Shown here: one piece after another, positions 56,446 through 62,786 of the stretch
Position numbering within the stretch: the stretch's first letter is position 1
Layout: each line of letters opens with the position of its first letter
Assembly (NCBI GenBank): GCA_003565775.1
Contig: PXAT01000092.1
Span: 1 to 62,786, forward strand
DNA length: 62,786 bases
Source: Ectothiorhodospiraceae bacterium
GTDB lineage: Bacteria > Pseudomonadota > Gammaproteobacteria > Nitrococcales > Aquisalimonadaceae
Reading direction: 5' to 3'
Program-made: the position numbers and the translations under genes
The notes under the pieces: generated by a model
Seen by the model: the letters and a program-made list of their open reading frames with translations, nothing else
The model's database searches: none
Told to the model about the DNA's origin: nothing

Positions 56446-57750
56446 ATGCGAGATCACGGAATCATGGGCCTGGCGGCGGCGTTGTGCCTGATCGCCGCCC
56501 TGCTGCTTGCCGCACCGGCCTGGTCGGGCGAGGACGGGCCGCGGGCGGCGGAGCGTGAACTGCCGCTGGAACAGTTGCGCACGCTCAGCGAGGTGTTCTC
56601 CCGGGTCAAGTCCGATTACGTCGAAGACATCAGCGACAAGGAACTGCTGGAGAACGCCATCCGCGGCATGCTGCAGGGCCTGGATCCGCATTCCTCCTAT
56701 CTCAGCGCGGACGAGTTCTCCGATCTGCAGGAAGGTACCACCGGCGAGTTCGGCGGTCTCGGTCTCGAGGTGGATGCCGACGACGGCTTCATCCGTGTGG
56801 TGGCGCCGATTGACGATACACCGGCGGCGCGTGCCGGTATCCGCCCGGGTGATCTGATCATTCGGCTGAATGACCGCAGCACCCGCGGGATGGATTTGAG
56901 CGAGGCGGTGACCTTGATGCGAGGCGAACCGGGGACCGATATCACGCTTACCATCACCCGCGACGGCGAGGACGAACCGCTGGAGATCACCCTCACCCGG
57001 TCCGTGGTGCAGGTGGTCAGCGTACGCAGCCGGATGCTGGAAGACGGTTACGGTTACATCCGTATCAGCCAGTTTCAGAACCGTACCGGCGCCAACCTGC
57101 GGGAGGAACTGGCAAGTCTGCAAGAAAACAGGGACGGCCCGCTGGACGGGCTGATTCTGGACCTGCGCAACAATCCCGGCGGCGTGCTGCAGGCGGCCGT
57201 GGCCGTGGCCGATGCCTTTCTGGAAAGCGGGCGAATTGTTTATACCGAAGGCCGTCTGGATCAGGCTCAAATGCAGTTTGAAGCCTCCGGCTCCGATCTG
57301 GCGCGGGGGGCGCCGATGGTGGTGCTGATCAACGAGGGCTCGGCGTCCGCGTCGGAGATCGTTGCCGGGGCACTGCAGGATCACCGCCGCGCGGTGGTCA
57401 TGGGTAGCCGCAGTTTCGGCAAGGGTTCGGTGCAGAGTGTGTTGCCGCTGAACAGCGGCGCCGCGGTAAAGCTGACCACGGCACGATATTTCACGCCGGA
57501 TGGCCGCTCGATTCAGGCCGAGGGGATCGAGCCCGACGTGGTGCTGGACCGGATCCGTGTCAGTCTGCGCGAGGATGCCGAACCGCGTCGGCTGACCGAG
57601 CGTGACCTGCAACGCCACCTGGATGGGAGTGAACTGCCGCGGTCGCGGGATACCGAGGAACAGCGAGCCCGGGCGACTGACGACTACGCGGTGTTCGAGG
57701 CCCTGAATCTGCTCAAGGGACTGCGTATCCTCGGCCGTGGCGGGCGCTGA
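56446..57750 (+). CDS. ctpA: Carboxy-terminal processing protease CtpA (S41 family)
   Basis: 434 residues. A signal peptide (about 1-27) precedes an N-terminal helical part, a PDZ domain (about 100-185, GGLGLEV to AGIRPGDLIIRLND), and the S41 protease core. The serine lies in NEGSASASEI (296-305), and the general-base lysine is Lys326 in FGKGSVQ. It is a periplasmic protease that trims or degrades envelope proteins, including some peptidoglycan hydrolases. It is downstream of envC, and both act on the cell wall. Confidence 0.95.
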   Translation: MRDHGIMGLAAALCLIAALLLAAPAWSGEDGPRAAERELPLEQLRTLSEVFSRVKSDYVEDISDKELLENAIRGMLQGLDPHSSYLSADEFSDLQEGTTGEFGGLGLEVDADDGFIRVVAPIDDTPAARAGIRPGDLIIRLNDRSTRGMDLSEAVTLMRGEPGTDITLTITRDGEDEPLEITLTRSVVQVVSVRSRMLEDGYGYIRISQFQNRTGANLREELASLQENRDGPLDGLILDLRNNPGGVLQAAVAVADAFLESGRIVYTEGRLDQAQMQFEASGSDLARGAPMVVLINEGSASASEIVAGALQDHRRAVVMGSRSFGKGSVQSVLPLNSGAAVKLTTARYFTPDGRSIQAEGIEPDVVLDRIRVSLREDAEPRRLTERDLQRHLDGSELPRSRDTEEQRARATDDYAVFEALNLLKGLRILGRGGR

Positions 57751-57752
57751 CT

Positions 57753-58049
57753 ATGCATTGTTCGATCTTCAAGGGCTCGCGGACGCCGGACACCTATCTT
57801 TTCGTGCCGGCGCGCGAGGTCACGGATGCGGTACCGGGGCTGGTCCTGCAGCGTTTCGGCGCGCTGGAGCACGTGATGGATCTGGTGCTGACCCCGGACA
57901 AGCGTCTGGCCCGGGTCGAAGCCCGCACGGTGTTGCGCGCCTTACTGACCCAGGGCTGCTTCATCCAGTTGCCACCGTCACGAGAGGACCAGGACCAGCA
58001 CTCCTGGCGCGACCTCAGTCCAGTGGGCGCATCAGACCTTCCTGAGTGA
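57753..58049 (+). CDS. YcgL domain-containing protein
   Basis: 98 residues. It has the YcgL (DUF709) pattern CSIFKGSRTPDTYLFVPARE and KRLARVEARTVLRALLTQGCFIQLPP. The function is not established. It follows ctpA by two bases, so is likely co-transcribed. The 3' end overlaps the convergent tesB gene by 35 bases. Confidence 0.85.
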   Translation: MHCSIFKGSRTPDTYLFVPAREVTDAVPGLVLQRFGALEHVMDLVLTPDKRLARVEARTVLRALLTQGCFIQLPPSREDQDQHSWRDLSPVGASDLPE

Positions 58050-58896
58050 CCGAGGCCACATGCCGGCCACCGGTGTCGAACACGCTGCCATGACAGAAAC
58101 CGCGCGCCTCGGCGGCCGTTGGCGCCTGCACGTGATACAGCAGCCAGTCGTCGATCCGGAACGGCCGGTGAAACCACATGGCATGGTCGAGGCTGGCGAG
58201 CTGCGTATGACCCTGGAAGTATGTTCGCCCATGGGGTAATAGCGCCGTGCTCAGCAGGTGGAAATCCGATGCATAGGCGAGCAGTGCGCGGTGCATCAAC
58301 GGATCGTCCGGCAGCCTCGCGGGGGCGCGCAGCCAGAGGTCGCGGTGCGTGGCGTGATCGGCGGGTGCCAGCGGGTGTTGGGGGTGCACCGGACGGATAT
58401 CGATCGGCCGTGGCTGACTCGCCAGGCCACGGAATTTCTCCGGCAGGCTGTCGCGATGGCGTTTCAGCAGTTCCCACTCACTGTCCAGGGTTTCCGCCGC
58501 CGGCGCCTCGGGTGCCGCCCTCTGATGCTCGTACCCCGGCTCGACCACATGGAACGAGGCGGACAGGTTGAAGATCGGCCGGCCGTGCTGGATCGCCACC
58601 ACCCGACGGGATGAAAAGCTGCCACCGTCCCGTGCCCGTTCCACCTGAAAGATGATCGGAAAGTCGGCGTCGCCGGCGCGCAGGAAATAGGCGTGCAGTG
58701 AATGCACCGGCCGGTCGTCTTCGACCGTGCGCCCGGCGGCGACCAGGGCCTGCCCGAGCACCTGGCCGCCGAACACTCGCCGGCCGATGATGTTGCGGCT
58801 CTCGCCGCGGAACAGGTTGTCGTCCAGGGCTTCCACATCCAGCAGTTGCCAGAGCTGGTTCAGCAGAACGGTTGCCGGATCGCTGGTCTGGTTCAT
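58015..58896 (-). CDS. tesB: Acyl-CoA thioesterase II
   Basis: 293 residues from ATG 58896; the frame runs much farther upstream but the TesB sequence begins here. It is a double hot-dog fold: first domain with RRVFGGQVLGQALVAAGRTV and SFSSRRVVAIQHGRPIFNLSASF; second with YASDFHLLSTALLPHG, LDHAMWFHRPFRIDDWLLY and ASVTQEGLMR. The catalytic Asp-Gln-type residues are in ASLDHAMWF and VTQEG. It cleaves acyl-CoA to free acid and CoA. Confidence 0.94.
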   Translation of the reverse strand: MNQTSDPATVLLNQLWQLLDVEALDDNLFRGESRNIIGRRVFGGQVLGQALVAAGRTVEDDRPVHSLHAYFLRAGDADFPIIFQVERARDGGSFSSRRVVAIQHGRPIFNLSASFHVVEPGYEHQRAAPEAPAAETLDSEWELLKRHRDSLPEKFRGLASQPRPIDIRPVHPQHPLAPADHATHRDLWLRAPARLPDDPLMHRALLAYASDFHLLSTALLPHGRTYFQGHTQLASLDHAMWFHRPFRIDDWLLYHVQAPTAAEARGFCHGSVFDTGGRHVASVTQEGLMRPLD

Positions 58897-59066
58897 GCGG
58901 ACTCCATGGCAGTGCGTTGGGAGCAATGCTACCCGCTCACTCGCACGCTTGCGTAACGGGGCGGTCGGAAAAATTCGGCCTGACCCAATGGGTCCAGCCG
59001 GTTTGTGTTCGGGCTTCGATGCCGATCGGGCGGATGGCGCAATGGCCGGGCCTGAAAGGCCGGGCC

Positions 59067-60737
59067 CTACCGTCGCAGCAGCGTGATCAGCAGGCTGAGG
59101 CCGGCCAGTCCCAGCAGGGACAGGCTCCAGACGCCGCCATCGCCGGGCAGGCGCTGCAGGGTCTGCTCGTCCAGCAGGGCGATGACCAGTGCCGCCAGCG
59201 CCAGGACGCCGGCGGTCTGCAGCCCCAGCCTGCGGCGCTGACCGCGTTCCTCGGCCTGTTGCAGGGCCTGCACCGCACTGGCCTGGCGGTGGACATCCAC
59301 CCGCAGGGTTTCCAGCTCGTCCACCGCTTTCATCAGCTTTCCGGGTAGACTCGGCAACTGCTCGCCCCAGGCCGGCAGTTGCTGACGGATGCGACGCAGC
59401 AGGGCGCGACCACCCAGTTGCTGGCGCATCCAGCGCTGCATGTAGGGCCGCGCCGTCTGCCACAGGTCGAGATCCGGATACAGATCGCGACCCAGCCCCT
59501 CAATGTTGAGCAGGGTCTTCTGCAGCAGGACCAGCTGCGGCTGTACCACCATGTCGAAGCGGCGCCCGGTTTCGAACAGACGCAGCAGCACGGCCCCGAA
59601 CGAGATGTCCCGCAGCGGGCGTTCGAAAATGGGCTCGCAGACGGTGCGGATGGCACCCTCGAATTCCTCGATCCGGGTGTCCGGCGGCACCCAGCCGGAC
59701 TCCAGGTGCAGTTCCGCCACCCGGCGGTAATCGCGATCGAAGAAGGCGAGAAAATTCTCCGCCAGGTAACGGTGATCGGTGGGACTCAGGGTGCCGACGA
59801 TGCCGAAATCCACGGCGATATAGCGCGGATCGTCAGGATTTGTGGTGTCCACGAAAATGTTGCCCGGATGCATGTCGGCATGAAAGAAGCTGTCGCGGAA
59901 CACCTGGGTGAAGAAGATTTCGACCCCTTTCTCCGCCAGTACCTTGAGATCGACATTGCGGGCCCGCAGCGCCTCGATGTTGCTCACCGGCAGTCCGCTG
60001 ATGCGCTCCATCACCATCACGGTGCGGCGGCTGTGTTCGAACAGGATCTCCGGGATGTAGAGCTTGTCCGAGCCCTCGAAATTGCGCCGCAGTTGCGAGG
60101 CGTTGGCGGCTTCGCGCAGAAGGTCCAACTCGTCAATGAGGTTGCGTTCGAATTCCTCCACCACCTCGCGCGGTCGCAGCCGGCGACCGAGATCGGAATA
60201 TCGCTGCAGGATGCTGGCGAAGCTGTGCATCAGTTCCAGGTCCCGCCGGATCAGCCGTTCGATGCCCGGCCGTACGACCTTGACCACGACCTCGCGACCG
60301 TCCAGCAGACGGGCGGTATGCACCTGAGCAATCGACGCCGATGCAAGCGGCACGTCGTCAAAGCGGGCGAACACCGCACCCGGTTCGCAACCATAGGCTT
60401 CGCTGATGATGCGACGCGCATCGCTGGACGGAAACGGCGGTACCCGATCCTGGAGATAGGACAGCTGGTCGGCGATATCCGGTGGCAGCAGATCGCGCCG
60501 GGTGGACAGGATCTGGCCGAACTTGACGAAGATCGGTCCCAGATCTTCCAGTGCGTGTCGAATCCGCTCGCCGCGGCTGTCGGGGTTGCGCCGGAACCAG
60601 GTCCAGGGCAGCAGACGGCTCAGCCAGCGGACCGGCCGGAACAGGCGGGTTGCCAGAACCACTTCGTCCAGACCATGGCGGATCAGCACCAGGTTGATCC
60701 GCACCAGATGCAGCAGCTGGCGTGGCCGGGCCATCAC
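59067..60737 (-). CDS. ubiB: Ubiquinone biosynthesis accessory kinase-like protein UbiB
   Basis: 556 residues. It is an ADCK/UbiB atypical kinase: [14 protein letters not shown] holds the KxGQ motif, [11 protein letters not shown] the Ala-rich loop, and [13 protein letters not shown] the catalytic loop. Two hydrophobic segments at the C-terminus ([11 protein letters not shown] and [19 protein letters not shown]) anchor it to the membrane. It promotes ubiquinone synthesis. It overlaps the end of ubiJ by four bases. Confidence 0.97.
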   Translation of the reverse strand: MMARPRQLLHLVRINLVLIRHGLDEVVLATRLFRPVRWLSRLLPWTWFRRNPDSRGERIRHALEDLGPIFVKFGQILSTRRDLLPPDIADQLSYLQDRVPPFPSSDARRIISEAYGCEPGAVFARFDDVPLASASIAQVHTARLLDGREVVVKVVRPGIERLIRRDLELMHSFASILQRYSDLGRRLRPREVVEEFERNLIDELDLLREAANASQLRRNFEGSDKLYIPEILFEHSRRTVMVMERISGLPVSNIEALRARNVDLKVLAEKGVEIFFTQVFRDSFFHADMHPGNIFVDTTNPDDPRYIAVDFGIVGTLSPTDHRYLAENFLAFFDRDYRRVAELHLESGWVPPDTRIEEFEGAIRTVCEPIFERPLRDISFGAVLLRLFETGRRFDMVVQPQLVLLQKTLLNIEGLGRDLYPDLDLWQTARPYMQRWMRQQLGGRALLRRIRQQLPAWGEQLPSLPGKLMKAVDELETLRVDVHRQASAVQALQQAEERGQRRRLGLQTAGVLALAALVIALLDEQTLQRLPGDGGVWSLSLLGLAGLSLLITLLRR

Positions 60738-61348
60738 CGGGCGCGTCTCCGTTCCAGCAGCCGCAGCCGCGCCTCCAGCCGATCGGCATCGGCGCGCAGG
60801 CGATCGACGTCAGCGAGAAAGTCCGTGACTTCGAGCTGCGGCGGCAGCAGGCGCTGTTCCTCGGTCAGATAATCCCCGAGTGCTGCCTCGCACTGCCGGC
60901 GACTCTGATCGACCCAGCGCAGCAGCGCGCGGCCACCCTCGCCGATGCGATGTGCCGGCAACTCGCCGAGCATGCGCGCCAGCGGCGCTTCCCAGTCCAC
61001 GTCGGTGTCTGCCAGCAGGCTGCGCAGGTCGCGGATGACTCCCAGGTCGCCGCTGAAGCGCACGTCCCGTCCACCGCTCTCCGGATCGCGGGCCAGAGCC
61101 AGTAATGCCGAGGCACTGCCGCTGATCACGGCATCCGGCGTGCGCTCGGGGTCGTCGATGGCGCCCGCACTGAGCTGCAGTCGGGCCTGTTCGATACGCA
61201 GATGCAGGCTGAATTCCGGCGCACTGACGTGCACCGCGATCCAGCGTCCGTCCAGCGCCATCAGCCGTTCCTCGCTGGCCGGATCCAGGCTCAGGAGGCG
61301 ACTCAGGGTGTGACTCAGGGTTCGGAGGGGCAGATCCAGCCAGTGCAT
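60734..61348 (-). CDS. ubiJ: Ubiquinone biosynthesis accessory factor UbiJ (SCP2 domain)
   Basis: 204 residues from ATG 61348; the longer upstream frame overlaps ubiE and is not used. An SCP2-like lipid-binding domain covers about 10-115 ([47 protein letters not shown]). The C-terminal half is a charged helix ending [16 protein letters not shown]. UbiJ binds ubiquinone precursors and partners with UbiK. It lies in the usual ubiE-ubiJ-ubiB order, 14 bases after ubiE. Confidence 0.93.
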   Translation of the reverse strand: MHWLDLPLRTLSHTLSRLLSLDPASEERLMALDGRWIAVHVSAPEFSLHLRIEQARLQLSAGAIDDPERTPDAVISGSASALLALARDPESGGRDVRFSGDLGVIRDLRSLLADTDVDWEAPLARMLGELPAHRIGEGGRALLRWVDQSRRQCEAALGDYLTEEQRLLPPQLEVTDFLADVDRLRADADRLEARLRLLERRRAR

Positions 61349-61362
61349 GGTATGTGCGATCC

Positions 61363-62118
61363 TCAGTAGACCCGGCCGCGATGGATCGCGACGATGCCAC
61401 CACTCATGTTGGTGTAATCGCAATCCTCCAGGCCGGCCTGCTCCATCATCTGGCGCAGGGTCTGCTGGTCCGGATGCATCCGGATCGATTCCGCCAGGTA
61501 ACGATAGCTGTCGGCATCGTCGGCGATCAGTTTGCCGAGCCGTGGCAGCACCTGGAAGGAATAGGCGTCGTACAGCGGTTGCAGGGCGTTCAGGCTGAGC
61601 CGGGAGAACTCGAGAATCACGGCCATGCCACCGGGTTTCAGCACACGGCGCATTTCCGCCAGCGCATCTTCCTTGCGGGTCACGTTGCGCAGGCCGAAGG
61701 CCATGGTGATCCGGTCCATGCTGCGGTTGGCAAACGGCAGCTGTTCGGCGTCGGCCAGGACGAAGTCCATGGACAGCGCAAGTCCGGCGTCGATCATGCG
61801 ATCCCGCCCGCGTCCGAGCATGGCCTCGTTGATGTCCGACAGTGTGACGCGGCCGCGCGGCCCCACCCGCGGGCTCATCAGCCGCGCCAGGTCGCCGGTG
61901 CCAGAGGCCAGGTCGAGAACCTGATGCCCGGGGCGCAGTCCGGCCAGCGCCACCGCCTGCCGTTTCCACAGCCGGTGCAGTCCGGCCGACATGAAATCGT
62001 TCATCACGTCATAGCGGTCGGCCACCGAACTGAACACCTCGCCGACCCGCCGTGCCTTGTCCCCGGCCGGCACCTTCTGGAAGCCGAAATCGGTCTGTTC
62101 CGTGTCGTTACCGCTCAC
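61363..62118 (-). CDS. ubiE: Ubiquinone/menaquinone methyltransferase UbiE
   Basis: 251 residues from a GTG at 62118 that overlaps the upstream stop as GTGA. It has FGFQKVPAGDKARRVGEVFSSVADRYDVMND, the SAM site VLDLASGTGDLARL and DRITMAFGLRNVT, all UbiE marks. It performs the C-methylation in ubiquinone (and menaquinone) synthesis. Together with ubiJ and ubiB it forms a quinone-synthesis unit that serves NQR. Confidence 0.97.
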   Translation of the reverse strand: MSGNDTEQTDFGFQKVPAGDKARRVGEVFSSVADRYDVMNDFMSAGLHRLWKRQAVALAGLRPGHQVLDLASGTGDLARLMSPRVGPRGRVTLSDINEAMLGRGRDRMIDAGLALSMDFVLADAEQLPFANRSMDRITMAFGLRNVTRKEDALAEMRRVLKPGGMAVILEFSRLSLNALQPLYDAYSFQVLPRLGKLIADDADSYRYLAESIRMHPDQQTLRQMMEQAGLEDCDYTNMSGGIVAIHRGRVY

Positions 62119-62486
62119 TGCCGGCTCCCGCCGCCGCTGCGATGCTGATAGCCGGCTTCCTGCAGACGCTCGAGGTAGCGCTGCCAATAGTCGGCATAGT
62201 TGCTGCCCAGTTCGTGCAGATAATTCCAGCTGTACAGGCCGGTATGGTGACCGTCATCGAAATGCAGTCGCACCGCATACTGGCCGACCGGCTCGATCTG
62301 GCTGATGTTGACGTCTTCCTTGTTAACCTGCAGGACTTCCTGGCCCGGGCCGTGACCTTTCACGTCGGCGGACGGCGAGTGCACCCGCAGGTACTCGCAA
62401 CTCATGCTGAAGGTCTGACCGTCATCGAAGGTCACGTCGAGAACGCGGGATTCCTGGTGGAGCTTGATTTCCGTGGGAATGGGCAT
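62115..62486 (-). CDS. DUF971 (GBBH-like N-terminal) domain protein
   Basis: 123 residues from ATG 62486; a longer open frame upstream is unsupported. It has PTEIKLHQESRVLDVTFDDGQTFSMSCEYLRVHSPSAD and VRLHFDDGHHTGLYSWNYLHELG, the DUF971 pattern, related to the N-terminal domain of gamma-butyrobetaine hydroxylase. It commonly precedes ubiE in gammaproteobacteria and is coupled to it here by a four-base overlap. Its role is not established. Confidence 0.88.
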   Translation of the reverse strand: MPIPTEIKLHQESRVLDVTFDDGQTFSMSCEYLRVHSPSADVKGHGPGQEVLQVNKEDVNISQIEPVGQYAVRLHFDDGHHTGLYSWNYLHELGSNYADYWQRYLERLQEAGYQHRSGGGSRQ

Positions 62487-62786
62487 GCAATGGGGTCTCC
62501 GAACACAAGGGGGCTGAACGCGCCATCTGCGCCCATGATAGGGAAGGAACACGGGCCCGACCATGGCGGTTTGCCACGGCGGGGCCCGCGACGCCGGGGC
62601 TGCGGGCCCTGCCCGATGAACCGGACCCGGCCTCCGGCGTAGACGCGGGGCCATCCCATGTCTGCCTAGGGAAGCTCTGATCTATTCGCACGACTGCGTT
62701 GGAGTCCGCATTTTCTCCGAGGCAAGGCGCGCTGCGCAGCGCCGCAGTCATTCTGCGGTCAAGCAGCGCAACGCAGCAATCGGGCA
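62487..62786. other. Intergenic region at the window end
   Basis: 300 bases with no credible gene. It holds the promoter side of the DUF971-ubiE-ubiJ-ubiB unit and, from 62667, a dispersed repeat copy that runs past the end. Small frames here are translations of the repeat. Confidence 0.55.
62667..62786 (+). repeat. Dispersed element with well-preserved core, cut by window end
   Basis: Begins TAGGGAAGCTCTGATCTATT, then CGCACGACTGCGTTGGAGTC and CGCATTTTCTCCGAGGCAAG. It contains the palindrome GCGCTGCGCAGCGC and hairpin CCGCAG-TCATT-CTGCGG (62742-62758). The core matches the right part of the copy at 27583-27992 over about 115 bases. The far end is outside the window. Confidence 0.75.

Noticed and set aside
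59040-59066. Terminator after ubiB
   Set aside because: GC-rich direct and inverted pieces (GGCCGGGCC) are present, but the stem is bulged and has no T-tract.
58897-59463. Long N-terminal extension of TesB
   Set aside because: The extension covers the ubiB 3' end and a low-complexity Ala/Pro/Gly stretch; TesB homologues begin at the MNQTSDP start.

Overview
This window is the chromosomal replication-origin neighbourhood of a high-GC gammaproteobacterium. The gene order around positions 11-40 kb (glmS, glmU, atpCDGAHFEBI, parB, parA, rsmG, mnmG, mnmE, yidC, yidD, rnpA, rpmH, dnaA, dnaN, recF, gyrB) is the conserved ancestral gammaproteobacterial origin cluster. A complete Na+-translocating NADH:quinone reductase operon, a very acidic linker in YidC, and the overall gene set fit a halophilic or haloalkaliphilic member of the Chromatiales/Ectothiorhodospiraceae type. 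That placement is inference; no rRNA gene is present to fix it.

Layout. 0-1 kb: the end of a urea ABC transporter (urtD end, urtE). 1-2.6 kb: a secreted SnoaL-like protein divergent from a LysR regulator. 2.6-10.2 kb: the minus-strand operon nqrABCDEF-apbE-nqrM plus a small ABM-domain gene. 10.6-11.6 kb: a CBS-domain protein and a flavin reductase. 11.6-16 kb: glmS, a tandem universal stress protein, and glmU. 16-23 kb: the F1Fo ATP synthase operon. 23-27.4 kb: parB/parA/rsmG/mnmG. 28-33.3 kb: a QEGLA-motif (DUF1704/MATCAP-like) metalloprotease homologue, mnmE, yidC, yidD, rnpA, rpmH. 33.3-40 kb: dnaA, probable oriC, dnaN, recF, gyrB. 40-44.6 kb: plsC-like, gmhB, glyS, glyQ. 45-50.5 kb: an unknown gene, then the nitrogen regulon glnA, a DUF4124 gene, ntrB, ntrC. 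50.7-55 kb: an outer-membrane-like protein, an SDR reductase, trmL, gpsA, secB, rhodanese. 55-58 kb: envC, ctpA, ycgL. 58-62.5 kb: tesB, ubiB, ubiJ, ubiE, DUF971.

How it works together. Most genes from 2.6 to 33.3 kb are on the minus strand and dnaA to gyrB are on the plus strand, so transcription runs away from the origin on both sides. Four parS sites (27.56, 36.77, 37.38 and 40.03 kb) surround the origin and match the ParAB pair encoded here. glnA and ntrBC each have an NtrC-type inverted repeat and a GG-N10-GC sigma-54 element, so the regulator and its main target are adjacent and probably autoregulated. Nqr can make a sodium gradient, but the ATP synthase c subunit has the proton-type aspartate.

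The least explained content is a dispersed family of small intergenic elements. They have inverted termini close to TAAGGAAACGCTGA and an internal hairpin core. About ten full or partial copies occur here, two of them complete with both ends (27583-27992 and 50459-50695). Several ends fall exactly on stop codons, and one 53-bp head-to-head copy sits just in front of nqrA. There is also a 14-copy GGTTTCA heptamer tandem array in front of the metalloprotease homologue.
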